DNA of 64,000 nt from JBBRVW01 sp963784645 (GCA_963784645.1 CAWARY010000002.1:186001-250000); one strand, 5' to 3'. Positions 17,010-24,378 are shown, counted from the stretch's first letter. Notes: generated by a model from the sequence alone, not told the origin. A program made the numbers and translations.

Positions 17010-18629
17010 TCAGGTCTGGGTGCGGTGGAAGCTCTGGAACGACCGTGACGGCGTCGGGCCGCGCTGCCCCTGGTACCGCGACCCCTGCGCGCCCGAGCCG
17101 TACGGCGCCTCGGCGGGGCTGGACAGCCGGAAGAAGCACAGCTGGCCGATCTTCATGCCCGGCCACAGCTTGATGGGCAGCGTCGCCACGTTGGACAGCT
17201 CGAGGGTGACGTGCCCGGAGAACCCGGCGTCGATGAACCCCGCCGTCGAGTGCGTGAGCAGACCCAGCCGCCCGAGCGAGCTGTTGTGGGTCGGGATGTA
17301 GCGCTCACCTGCGAGGAACATCCCGTCCGCGGCGTCCACCTCGATGCAGCGGACCGGCACCGAGGCGATCGGACGGACGGCCACGATGCCCCGGTGGGCG
17401 TGCACGCGGGCATCGGTCTTGAGCCGGGCCAGCTTGCGCGTGAGCCGGAAGACCGGTAGGCGAGGGGTGAACTTGACCTGGAAGGCCGGTCCGCAGTCGA
17501 CACCGTTGAGCATCGCGCGCTTCTTGCGCGTCACCGGTCGCAGGCCGAGGCTCGCGGCCAGCTCGGCCACGGCGTTGCTGATCTCCTCGCGCATGTTGAC
17601 GAACTCGCAACGGCCGTAGACGTCGACGTAGCCGTCGGAGTCCATCAGGCCCTGCAGCAGAGCCAGCCGCTGCCCGGCATCGGCCACGAGGTAGGCCTCC
17701 GGTACGTGCTTGTTGCCCAGGAGCCCCATGCGGCGCAGCGTGCTGGACAGCGACGCGTCGGCCGCGTAACGGCCGCCTGAGTCGCGGTCGCGGCCAACCA
17801 TGTGCCGGGACAGCCCGCCGATGCGCCACGCCATCCGGCCTGAGGACGGCCAGACCGCGTGCCCGGCAGTCTCGATGTGGCGAAGGATCTCCGCGTCACC
17901 GGTGGCGCACGTGACCTCGGCGCTGGACGAGGTGCCGTCGCCCAGCCAGACCCCGAGCACGTAGGGGTCGACGGGCAGGTCGCCGTGCGGGTAGGCGACG
18001 GGCGCGGCCAGCGCGACGTGGTGGTTGACCTCGCCGCGGACGCGGAGCGTCGCAGCGATCTCCTCGGTGGTGCGCACCGACGCACGGTGCCTGCCGTGCT
18101 CGCGCTCGGCCTTCGAGGTCGTCAGCCACTGGTGGGACCCGTCGGCCACGATCACCGAGTGGTCGGAGAACTCGACCTCGTAGCACCGACGGTCGGTCAT
18201 CACCTCGGTAGCGGCCACGATCCGGCGGGGGCGACCGTCCGGGCCGAACACCTCGTCCCCCACGCGCAGCGCCCCCATCGTGGTCCACCCGGAGGGCGTG
18301 GCCACGGCGGTCGCGATGCCCAGGGCCTTGCCCTCAAGCCGGGCCGACACGTCGTCGGGGAGGGAGACGGCCTCGTAGGTCGAGCCGAGCACGAACTCCC
18401 CCGGGTGCAGGATGAACGGCTCGTCGCGGTCCGGCTCGACCAGCCGCGTCAGCTCGGCCTGCTCGACAGCGGGGTCGATGTGCGGGTAGCGGTGGTTCTC
18501 GAAGACCCGGAAGTAGCGGTCGATGCGGACGTCGACGCTGGACGGCTGCACCATCGCGGGGTCGTAGGGCTCGAGCCCTACCCGACCGGAGTCGATGGCG
18601 GCGCGGATGTCCTTGTCCGAGAGCAGCAC
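17010..18629 (-). CDS. dcd: dCTP deaminase (bifunctional dcd:dut type) carrying an in-frame intein
   Basis: Makes dUMP from dCTP; the mycobacterial type also hydrolyses dUTP. The 539-residue precursor is 101 residues of N-extein (MLLSDKDIRAAIDSGRV... ending SARLEGK), a 348-residue intein, and 90 residues of C-extein starting SSLGRLGLLTH. The spliced product is 191 residues, the normal family length. The C-extein has HSTAGFIDAGFSG, matching the bifunctional actinobacterial enzyme, and LWPGMKIGQLCFF. The intein splits the conserved active-site motif EGK/SSLGR, so unspliced protein should be inactive. Start ATG. Faces the tRNA-Gly gene 65 bp away. Confidence 0.95.
   Translation of the reverse strand: MLLSDKDIRAAIDSGRVGLEPYDPAMVQPSSVDVRIDRYFRVFENHRYPHIDPAVEQAELTRLVEPDRDEPFILHPGEFVLGSTYEAVSLPDDVSARLEGKALGIATAVATPSGWTTMGALRVGDEVFGPDGRPRRIVAATEVMTDRRCYEVEFSDHSVIVADGSHQWLTTSKAEREHGRHRASVRTTEEIAATLRVRGEVNHHVALAAPVAYPHGDLPVDPYVLGVWLGDGTSSSAEVTCATGDAEILRHIETAGHAVWPSSGRMAWRIGGLSRHMVGRDRDSGGRYAADASLSSTLRRMGLLGNKHVPEAYLVADAGQRLALLQGLMDSDGYVDVYGRCEFVNMREEISNAVAELAASLGLRPVTRKKRAMLNGVDCGPAFQVKFTPRLPVFRLTRKLARLKTDARVHAHRGIVAVRPIASVPVRCIEVDAADGMFLAGERYIPTHNSSLGRLGLLTHSTAGFIDAGFSGHVTLELSNVATLPIKLWPGMKIGQLCFFRLSSPAEAPYGSGAQGSRYQGQRGPTPSRSFQSFHRTQT
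17283..18326 (-). other. class 3-type intein with LAGLIDADG endonuclease, inside dcd
   Basis: Residues 102-449 of the precursor. The first residue is Ala, not Cys or Ser, so the standard N-S shift is impossible. The W-C-T triad that defines class 3 inteins is present: Trp67 in block B (ADGSHQW, with His65), Cys327 in block F (PVRCIEV) and Thr346 just before the terminal His347-Asn348 (IPTHN). The +1 residue is Ser. In this class the block F Cys attacks the N-terminal junction directly. Between the splicing blocks is a homing endonuclease domain with two LAGLIDADG motifs, YVLGVWLGDG (122-131) and LLQGLMDSDG (223-232); both acidic residues are kept, so it may still be active. Confidence 0.9.
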
Positions 18630-18694
18630 AGGGTGACCCTAGCGGCGACCTCGGACCCATCCCGCAAGGCGCTAGCATGTCCGGGTTCCACCAC

Positions 18695-18768
18695 GCGGGT
18701 GTAGTTCAATGGCAGAACATCAGCTTCCCAAGCTGACAGTGCGAGTTCGATTCTCGTCACCCGCTCCA
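18695..18768 (+). tRNA. tRNA-Gly (anticodon CCC)
   Basis: Cloverleaf read directly: acceptor GCGGGTG/CACCCGC, D-arm GTTC...GAAC, anticodon stem TCAGC/GCTGA with loop TTCCCAA (anticodon CCC, reads GGG), T-arm with TTCGATT loop, discriminator T and encoded CCA (18766-18768). Its 3' half is the left repeat of an integrated island, and the tRNA remains complete. Confidence 0.93.
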
Positions 18769-18772
18769 GCTG
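18720..18772. repeat. att site (tRNA side), 53-bp direct repeat
   Basis: From the anticodon stem through the CCA end plus four bases of the tRNA-Gly gene. An identical 53-bp copy occurs at 24260-24312 in the same orientation. Identity stops abruptly on both sides, as expected of attL/attR formed by tyrosine-recombinase integration into a tRNA 3' end. Confidence 0.9.
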
Positions 18773-18782
18773 TCGCCCCAGG

Positions 18783-19058
18783 TCAGAGCCCCCCTCGCGT
18801 GATCCCGCCTCGTTCCCGACGGTCGTCCACGGGCCGCCGTGCACTCTGCGTGCGTTCCGCCGACCGACGAGCCGGACGGTCAGCCCGGTGTACGTCGGTC
18901 TGCTGACCAGGAGCCGCCGGCCAGAGCGGGGCGAGCCGCTCGCTCAGGGAGTCGGCGATGTGACGGTCCGCATCGCGGCGGGCGTGCTGGTAGATCAGGA
19001 CGGCGCTCATGCTGCCGTGTCCCATCCGCACCATGAGGTCGCGCAGGTGCCGAAGAGG
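18783..19058 (-). pseudogene. tyrosine integrase, C-terminal remnant
   Basis: The translation reads HLRDLMVRMGHGSMSAVLIY followed by QHARRDADRHIADSLSERL, the typical phage-integrase ending with the box-II His (MGH) and the nucleophile Tyr (IYQHA). Upstream of HLRDLM the frame loses integrase character, and the core-binding domain and first catalytic Arg are missing. The IS481 element lies ~110 bp further upstream and the next gene follows immediately beyond it, so most of the integrase has been deleted. Its position beside the tRNA att site is where an island integrase is expected. Confidence 0.8.
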
Positions 19059-19162
19059 ATCTCGGAACGGAACGCCTCCGTGCCGGACGGTCCATCCCCG
19101 GACCGCCGCACGTCACGTTTCCTGTGACGATCTTCTTGTCATGCCGCAGATCGAGCTGCTCG

Positions 19163-20155
19163 CTAGCTGTACTGCCCAGCCAGGTTGGTCAAGCGGGTGA
19201 TGGGCGTGGCCTTGCCGATCGCGGTGTGGGGCCGGTGGTGGTTGTACTCGTGGATCCATGCTGGCAGGGCCGCCCGGCGGGCGGCCTCGGAGTTGTAGAA
19301 CCGCTTGAACGCCCAGCCGTCGGCGAGGGTGCGGTGGAACCGTTCGATCTTGCCGTTGGTCTGCGGCCGGTAGGGCCGGGTCTTCTTCACGGTGATGCCC
19401 ATCTCGGCGCAGGTATCGGCCCACAGGTGGGACTTGTAGGCGCTGCCGTTGTCGGACAAGACCCGCTCCACGGCGACGCCGCGGACGGCGAACCAGGCCA
19501 CCGCGTGGCGCAGCACGGCGGTGGCGGTGGCGGCGGTCTCGTCGTCATGGATCTCGGCGTAGGCGACCCGGGAGTGGTCATCGAGCACGGTGTGCACGAA
19601 CGCGGTCCCCATCTGCGGTTTCCGGTTGGCGCTTCTGGGCTTGCCCGGGGTGCGGGCCCGGTTCGTGTTGCCCTGCACTCTTCCGACATAGCGCCAGCCG
19701 CCGCCGTCGGGGACGTTGCCCAGCTTCTTCACGTCCACGTGCAGCAGCGAACCTGGGTGCGGGTGTTCGTAGCGGCGGATCGGCTCTCCCGTGACCCGGT
19801 CGAGGTGCCAGAGCTTGTTCAGCCGGCACCGGACCAGCACGACGTGCACCGTGGAGGCCGGCATCGACAGCTTCGCGCCGATCGCCACCGGCCCCAGCCG
19901 CTGCTTCCACCGCAGGTGCACGACCTTGCGGACCACCGGAGTCGGGGTCCGGCGCGGGCTGTGGCGCGGACGCGAGGACCTGTCGGACATGCCGTCAGGC
20001 CCCAGTTCCCGGTAACGCTTGGCCCACCGGTCAGCAGTGCGCCAGGACACGTCGTAACGCTCAGCGGCCCGGGCCACCGGCCACTCCTGGTCGACGATCA
20101 GACGGGCCAGCCGCAGCCGGGCTCGAGGGGTCAGAGCAGCGTTAGCGTGGGACAC
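19163..20155 (-). CDS. IS481-family transposase
   Basis: DDE transposase of 330 residues from a GTG at 20155 (VSHANAALTPRARLRLARL, the usual family start) with AGGAGG five bases upstream; an ATG 14 codons earlier is also open. N-terminal helix-turn-helix (DVSWRTADRWAKRYRELG), then the rve/DDE core: Asp in HVDVKKLG, Asp in VLSDNGSAY, Glu in NGKIERFHRTL, then the YNHHRPH motif. The stop codon TAG is completed by the CTAG of the duplicated target, outside the element itself. Confidence 0.95.
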   Translation of the reverse strand: MSHANAALTPRARLRLARLIVDQEWPVARAAERYDVSWRTADRWAKRYRELGPDGMSDRSSRPRHSPRRTPTPVVRKVVHLRWKQRLGPVAIGAKLSMPASTVHVVLVRCRLNKLWHLDRVTGEPIRRYEHPHPGSLLHVDVKKLGNVPDGGGWRYVGRVQGNTNRARTPGKPRSANRKPQMGTAFVHTVLDDHSRVAYAEIHDDETAATATAVLRHAVAWFAVRGVAVERVLSDNGSAYKSHLWADTCAEMGITVKKTRPYRPQTNGKIERFHRTLADGWAFKRFYNSEAARRAALPAWIHEYNHHRPHTAIGKATPITRLTNLAGQYS

Positions 20156-20279
20156 GAAGACCTCCTGGGTCGTGGAGCGGTTGCTAGGCAGCTCCACTCC
20201 ACGCCAGGAGGTCTTCGCACATCAAGATCCATCAGATCGTGTCGTCACACGATCTCGACCAACGTCTCTGGTCAGTACA
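19168..20279 (-). mobile_element. IS481-family insertion sequence, complete
   Basis: 1112 bp with terminal inverted repeats starting TGTACTGCCCAG (left) and TGTACTGACCAG (right, read inward); similarity continues over roughly 28 bp (shared GTTGGTC). Flanked by a 6-bp target duplication GCTAGC at 19162-19167 and 20280-20285, which fits the NCTAGN target preference of IS481. It holds one transposase gene. The clean duplication and intact frame indicate a recent insertion, 5 bp downstream of the cystathionine-synthase-like gene. Confidence 0.93.
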
Positions 20280-20290
20280 GCTAGCGGCAC

Positions 20291-21442
20291 TCAGCGGTGA
20301 CCAATTGCTGTTAAGGCGCTGTTGAGGTCGGCCCAGAGGTCTTCCAGGTGTTCGCAGCCGACGCTAAGGCGGAGCAGTCCGTCGGGGACGTGCTGCTGGC
20401 CGGGGAGCTTCGCCCGCCGCTCGAGTGTCGACTCCACGCCTCCGACGCTGGTGGCGTGGGCGACGACTTGGAGTTGCGCGCAGACGGCGTCGGCGGAGGC
20501 GGCATCGGCGACCTCGAAGCTGAGCACGGCCCCGAAGCCGCGCATCTGCCGGGCGGCGACTGCGTGGTGCGGGGAATCGGGCAGGCCCGGGTAGCGGACC
20601 CGGCCGACCGCTGGGTGCGTCGCCAGCCGACGGGCCAGCTCACCGGTTGACTCCTGGGCATGGCGGAGTCGGAGGGCGAGGGTCCGTGCACCGCGGAGGG
20701 CGAGGAAGCACTCGAGGGCGCCCGGGGTGGCGCCGGAGACCTCGCGGCGGCGGATGAGTCGCGCCTGGTCCTCCGGCCGGCGGCACGCGACGGCGCCGAG
20801 CAGCAGGTCAGAATGGCCGCCGATGAACTTCGTCGCGCTGTGCACGACGAAGTCCGCGCCGAGCAGCAGCGGGTTCTGCAGCAGCGGTGTCGCGAACGTG
20901 TTGTCCACGGCCACGAGCGCACCGGCTGACTGCGCTGCAGCGATGATCTCGGCGATGTCGACGACATCCAGCAGAGGGTTGCTGGGAGTCTCCAGCCACA
21001 CCAGGTCCGCCTCGCCTACTGCCTCGAGTAGTTCGTCGGCGCGCGTCATGTCCACCGTGCGCACCCTCCAGCGAGCGCCAGCGGCCGCCCCGTCCTCCAT
21101 CAGGGCGCGCAGACCGGTGTAGCTGTCCTGCGGCACGACGACGCGAGCACCCACCGGGAGCAGCTCCAGCACGGCATTGATCGCGGCCATCCCCGACGCG
21201 AAGCAGACCGCCGGGCCGCCTTCCAGGTCGGTCAGGAGCTGCTCGAACGCCTCCCACGTTGGCGTGCCGTCCCCGCGGGCGTACTCCCGCCCGGCCGACC
21301 CGCTCGACGCGGCCCGGAAGTTCGAGGCCGGGACGATGGGCACGTTGAGCGGCTGGCCGGGCCGTCCCTCCCCGCGGCCGAGCACCGCCAGCCGGGTCTC
21401 CACCCGCAGCCGCCGCACGGAGGTCCCCGTATCGCCGTTCAT
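20291..21442 (-). CDS. PLP-dependent trans-sulfuration enzyme (cystathionine gamma-synthase/lyase family)
   Basis: 383 residues of the Cys/Met metabolism PLP family, which adds or removes sulfur groups on amino acids. PLP Lys in HSATKFIGGHSDLLLGAV, PLP-phosphate contacts in CFASGMAAI, Asp in LVAVDNTFATPLLQNPL, and the substrate region YPGLPDSPHHAVA. The family covers several reactions, so the exact substrate is open. ATG with AGGAGG six bases upstream. Divergent from the XRE-cupin gene, with a palindrome in the shared promoter. Island cargo, 5 bp from the IS insertion point. Confidence 0.9.
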   Translation of the reverse strand: MNGDTGTSVRRLRVETRLAVLGRGEGRPGQPLNVPIVPASNFRAASSGSAGREYARGDGTPTWEAFEQLLTDLEGGPAVCFASGMAAINAVLELLPVGARVVVPQDSYTGLRALMEDGAAAGARWRVRTVDMTRADELLEAVGEADLVWLETPSNPLLDVVDIAEIIAAAQSAGALVAVDNTFATPLLQNPLLLGADFVVHSATKFIGGHSDLLLGAVACRRPEDQARLIRRREVSGATPGALECFLALRGARTLALRLRHAQESTGELARRLATHPAVGRVRYPGLPDSPHHAVAARQMRGFGAVLSFEVADAASADAVCAQLQVVAHATSVGGVESTLERRAKLPGQQHVPDGLLRLSVGCEHLEDLWADLNSALTAIGHR

Positions 21443-21463
21443 TGCGTCCTCCTGAAGCTCGGT

Positions 21464-21481
21464 AGTGCAGTATGCTGCACT
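21464..21481. promoter_or_regulatory. palindromic operator between the divergent cystathionine-synthase-like and XRE-cupin genes
   Basis: AGTGCAG-TATG-CTGCACT, perfect 7-bp arms with a 4-bp spacer, 22 bp upstream of the PLP enzyme start and 33 bp upstream of the regulator start. The placement fits autoregulation and control of the divergent enzyme by the XRE protein. Binding is inferred. Confidence 0.65.
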
Positions 21482-21513
21482 TCTCGAGGCAGCGTAGCGG
21501 AAGGAGGTCGAGG

Positions 21514-22104
21514 GTGACGCAAGCGGTAGCAGTCAACGGGCTGATCGGTGAGCGGGTGCGCCAGCACCGCACCGAGCGGGGTTGGACCCTGGACGAGCTG
21601 AGCGGGCGCTCTGGGGTCAGTCGCAGGATGTTGATCAACATCGAGCACGGCGAGGGCAACCCGAGCATCGCCACACTGCTGCGACTCAGCGACGCGCTCG
21701 GCGTCGGCCTGCCCCTCCTGGTCGACGTCGAGCGGCCCCTCGCGCTGACCGTCACGATGGCGGGGCAAGCGCCGGAGCTGTGGCGGGGCCCGTCGGGCGG
21801 GCGGGCGCTGCTGGTGGCGGGCACCGAGCCGCCCCATGTGGTCGAGCTCTGGGACTGGACGCTGCACCCCGGCGAGGAGCACCGCACCGAGGCGCACAGC
21901 GCCGGCACCCGGGAGCTGCTGCTCGTCCTCGACGGCCAGGTCGACCTGCGCGTGGGGGCCCGCACCGAGCGGCTGTCCAGCGGGGACTCCGCAGCCTTCG
22001 CCGGTGACGTCGCCCACGGCTACGCGGCAGCCCCCGACGCGACCACGCCGGCCAGGTTCGCCCTCACCGTGTTCGAGCCGAACGTCGGCGGAGGCCGCTC
22101 GTGA
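21514..22104 (+). CDS. XRE-family regulator with C-terminal cupin
   Basis: 196 residues from a GTG with AAGGAGG seven bases upstream; an earlier ATG at 21472 lies within the operator and is unlikely. An N-terminal HTH (ERVRQHRTERGWTLDELSGR...SRRMLINIEHG) is followed by a cupin sensor domain (about 90-190, HPGEEH...GTRELLLVLDGQVDLRVG...GDSAAFAGDVAHGY). XRE-cupin proteins typically sense small molecules such as amino acids. Its stop overlaps the next start as GTGA, placing it first in a three-gene operon. Confidence 0.9.
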   Translation: MTQAVAVNGLIGERVRQHRTERGWTLDELSGRSGVSRRMLINIEHGEGNPSIATLLRLSDALGVGLPLLVDVERPLALTVTMAGQAPELWRGPSGGRALLVAGTEPPHVVELWDWTLHPGEEHRTEAHSAGTRELLLVLDGQVDLRVGARTERLSSGDSAAFAGDVAHGYAAAPDATTPARFALTVFEPNVGGGRS

Positions 22105-22880
22105 CCGAGCGCGCCGACGTCCCGAGCACAGCGGCAGCGGAGCCGCTGTCGACCGACGCGGACGAGTGGCTGGAGGCCGCCCTCGTCGACGCCGCGGTGT
22201 TCGACCTGCGGCCGGACTACCGGGCGCTGCTGCTGACGGCCGACGGCCTGCACGGCGGCGAGAGCGACGCGGCCAGCGAGCGCATTCTGACCGAGGCTGA
22301 GACCGCCGCGCGCCGGCTGCTCGGCGGTCGGTCACCCGAGCTGCTGCCGCACCTGGCGGCCTGGCGAGAGGCGTACCGGGCGTTCGGCGCGAAACCGCAG
22401 CGGACGCGGCCGAGCGTCGAGGCCCTGCTGCGTCGGCTCGACCAGGGGGGTCTGCCGCGGATCGACCGGCTCACTGACGTCTACAACGCCGTGTCCCTCG
22501 CCCACCTGCTGCCCGTCGGCGGGGAGGATCGCGCTGCCTACGTGGGGCCACCGCGGCTGGTCCGCGCCGCGGGCATGGAGTCGTTCGACACCACCGCGGG
22601 GGGCGAGCCAACCGTGGAGCACCCGGACACCGGCGAGGTCGTCTGGCGCGACGAAGCAGGCGTCACCTGCCGCCGCTGGAACTGGCGGCAGTGCACCCGC
22701 ACGCGGATAACCACCGGGACCAGCAGAGCCCTGTTCATCCTCGACGCCCTCGACCCGCTCACCGACGACCCCGTGCACGCGGCAGCCGACGCACTCACCG
22801 CCGCCCTGCTCGAGCTCAGCCCGGACGCCACCATCCACCGGCGATTGCTCGCACGCGCCGACGGAGGCACGCCGTGCTGA
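22101..22880 (+). CDS. B3/4 (tRNA-editing-like) domain protein
   Basis: 259 residues with the B3/4 domain otherwise found as the editing module of the phenylalanyl-tRNA synthetase beta chain (AWREAYRAFGAKPQRTRPSV, RIDRLTDVYNAVSLAHLLPVGGED). Stand-alone forms (COG3382) are thought to act on mischarged tRNA or unusual amino acids; unproven. GTG start overlaps the XRE stop. The next gene overlaps its 3' end by 7 bp. Together with the PLP enzyme and the regulator this suggests handling of a non-standard amino acid. Confidence 0.85.
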   Translation: MTERADVPSTAAAEPLSTDADEWLEAALVDAAVFDLRPDYRALLLTADGLHGGESDAASERILTEAETAARRLLGGRSPELLPHLAAWREAYRAFGAKPQRTRPSVEALLRRLDQGGLPRIDRLTDVYNAVSLAHLLPVGGEDRAAYVGPPRLVRAAGMESFDTTAGGEPTVEHPDTGEVVWRDEAGVTCRRWNWRQCTRTRITTGTSRALFILDALDPLTDDPVHAAADALTAALLELSPDATIHRRLLARADGGTPC

Positions 22881-23536
22881 TCCACCCCTGGGACGCCGCG
22901 CTCGACGACGACGAGTGGCGCACCTGGCTCACCGGCGGCCACGACTTCGGCCAGCTCGTCGTCAACGGCCTTCCCGGACAACCACCCGCCGTCATCCCGA
23001 CCCACTTCGTGGTCGAGGACACCCCGACCGGCACCCGGTTGCTCGTCCACCTGGCCCGACCGAACCCGGTGTGGGCCAACATCACCGCCGACCCCAACGT
23101 CGTCGTCACCGTCATCGACGACTACGCCTACGTCCCCACCACCTGGCGGGCAAAGGCCGGCGGCCCCGACGAAGACGGTGTGCCCACCAGCTACTACGCC
23201 GCCGTCCAGGTCCGCTGCGTCGCCGAGATCGTCGACGACCCGACCGACAAGGCCGACCTGCTCACCCGACAGCTCGCCCACTTCCAACCCACCGGTGACC
23301 ACGCCGTGGTCGCCGTCGGGGCCCCGCCGTACGGGCGAATGCTCTCGGGCATCCGCGGGCTGCGCCTTCAGGTCACCGACGTGGTCGCGAAGTTCAAGTA
23401 CGACGACCACAACCCGACTGCACATCGCGCGCGGGTTGCGTCCCGCCTCACCGCCCGATCTACCGGCCGCGATCTCGGCGCCGCTGACCAACAACAGCGA
23501 CGTCTCGCGCGCATCGGTACCTGGCGCGCCCGTTAG
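22874..23536 (+). CDS. PaiB-like FMN-binding protein
   Basis: 220 residues. The start is a GTG inside the end of the preceding gene. HPWDAALDDDEWRTWL near the N-terminus, PTHFVVED, LLVHLARPNPVW and the later NPTAHRARVA match the PaiB/FMN-binding split-barrel family. PaiB was named as a regulator of degradative enzymes in Bacillus, but the fold is that of flavin-dependent reductases, so an enzymatic role is possible. Last gene of the island operon. Confidence 0.85.
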   Translation: MLIHPWDAALDDDEWRTWLTGGHDFGQLVVNGLPGQPPAVIPTHFVVEDTPTGTRLLVHLARPNPVWANITADPNVVVTVIDDYAYVPTTWRAKAGGPDEDGVPTSYYAAVQVRCVAEIVDDPTDKADLLTRQLAHFQPTGDHAVVAVGAPPYGRMLSGIRGLRLQVTDVVAKFKYDDHNPTAHRARVASRLTARSTGRDLGAADQQQRRLARIGTWRAR

Positions 23537-23574
23537 TGACAAGTACATCCTGACCACCCGATGTCGTCGTGTGG

Positions 23575-23865
23575 CTACGACGCGAGGTACTGCTCCAACG
23601 CCTTGCGGATCAGCTCGGAGCTGCTCGTGTGCTCTCGTGTAGCGGCTTCGTGCAACCGGTCCCGGAGCTCTTCGGGTACTCGTGCCTTGACCTCGGGGGA
23701 CCGTTTCCCTGGTGCGGTCAAGGATGGACGTCCGACGCCAGCCTTCTCCAGAGTGTCCGCCGCGATCTCGCGAGCACGGCGTTCGGTGATGCGCCGGCCC
23801 TTCCGGTCCCGGACCACCTCACGGCCGAGGTCGATGTCAGGACCGGCAACGTGCTTCGAGCTCAT
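23575..23865 (-). CDS. ribbon-helix-helix antitoxin
   Basis: 96 residues, basic, with a C-terminal RHH (CopG/Arc-type) segment: EVKARVPEELRDRLHEAATR then SSSELIRKALEQYL. It starts at an ATG overlapping the stop of the preceding small gene (ATGA), the usual linkage of a type II toxin-antitoxin pair. Here the toxin gene comes first, which is less common. Confidence 0.8.
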   Translation of the reverse strand: MSSKHVAGPDIDLGREVVRDRKGRRITERRAREIAADTLEKAGVGRPSLTAPGKRSPEVKARVPEELRDRLHEAATREHTSSSELIRKALEQYLAS

Positions 23866-24101
23866 GGCGTCCTCCGGCGGAACTGGTGCGGCATGACGTG
23901 GATGACGAGGAGGTAGTCCGGTTCGACGATGCCGATGACCTCAAGCTCCACGCCGCGGTCGTCCGGTCCGATCCACAACAGTCGCTCCTGAAGATCTTCG
24001 TCGGCCGCGATCACAGTCGGCTCGGTGTGGTTGATGACGTGCAGCGCTCGTGCCTTGCCGATCCGATGCCGCCTCGCCGACTGCGTGAACCGAACCAGCA
24101 C
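23862..24101 (-). CDS. putative toxin partner of the RHH antitoxin
   Basis: 79 residues from a GTG: MLVRFTQSARRHRIGKARAL at the start, then a beta-rich core (VIGIVEPDYLLVIHVMPHQF) and a basic tail. The length, fold pattern and coupling to an RHH gene suggest a small toxin as often found beside CopG-like antitoxins. No catalytic residues can be named and the family is not certain. Located 160 bp inside the right end of the island, where an addiction module would help keep the island. Confidence 0.6.
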   Translation of the reverse strand: MLVRFTQSARRHRIGKARALHVINHTEPTVIAADEDLQERLLWIGPDDRGVELEVIGIVEPDYLLVIHVMPHQFRRRTP

Positions 24102-24259
24102 CCGTCACATTATGCGCCACAGAAATACTCGGTGCAAGCCCCGCGTTCACTGCGGCGGCCGTGCACCCCCCGTGCGTTAAGGGGCGGCCACATGGGGGTC
24201 ATCCAGGCGTCTCGAAGGCAGTGGAACACGCTCAGACGCCCACCTCGCGGCGTACCGCC

Positions 24260-24312
24260 TCAGCTTCCCAAGCTGACAGTGCGAGTTCGATTCTCGTCAC
24301 CCGCTCCAGCTG
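24260..24312. repeat. att site (distal), 53-bp direct repeat of the tRNA-Gly 3' half
   Basis: Identical to 18720-18772. The 5' half of the tRNA is absent here, so this is not a second tRNA gene but the duplicated attachment core. Confidence 0.9.
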
Positions 24313-24322
24313 ACCGCCGTCC

Positions 24323-24378
24323 AGTGATCCCTAGGGGATCGGTGGCGGTTTCTCCGACAGATCCGCTCTGGATCGTGC
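24323..24378. repeat. imperfect 56-bp palindrome, copy B of a dispersed repeat
   Basis: Aligns without gaps to 5691-5746, sharing TGATCC, GGATCGGT, TTTCTCC and GATCC-CT-TGGATC. In the ancestral arrangement it would begin 10 bp after the tRNA-Gly att core, so it may originally have terminated that tRNA transcript. Confidence 0.55.

Larger units (their letters stand above)
18720..24312. mobile_element. integrated genomic island at tRNA-Gly, about 5.6 kb
   Basis: Bounded by 53-bp direct repeats of the tRNA 3' half. Contents from left: integrase C-terminal remnant (18783-19058), complete IS481-family element (19168-20279), cystathionine-synthase-like gene, XRE-cupin regulator, B3/4-domain protein, PaiB-like protein, and an RHH antitoxin/toxin pair 160 bp from the right repeat. 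The integrase is broken, so the island is probably fixed unless helped in trans. Without the IS it would be about 4.5 kb. Boundaries are directly visible; mobility history is inferred. Confidence 0.85.

Noticed and set aside
24260..24312. A second tRNA-Gly gene
   Set aside because: Only the 3' half is present and it is identical to the real tRNA's; it is the distal att repeat of the island.
18720..24312. Prophage
   Set aside because: No capsid, terminase, tail or replication genes; only an integrase remnant and metabolic cargo.
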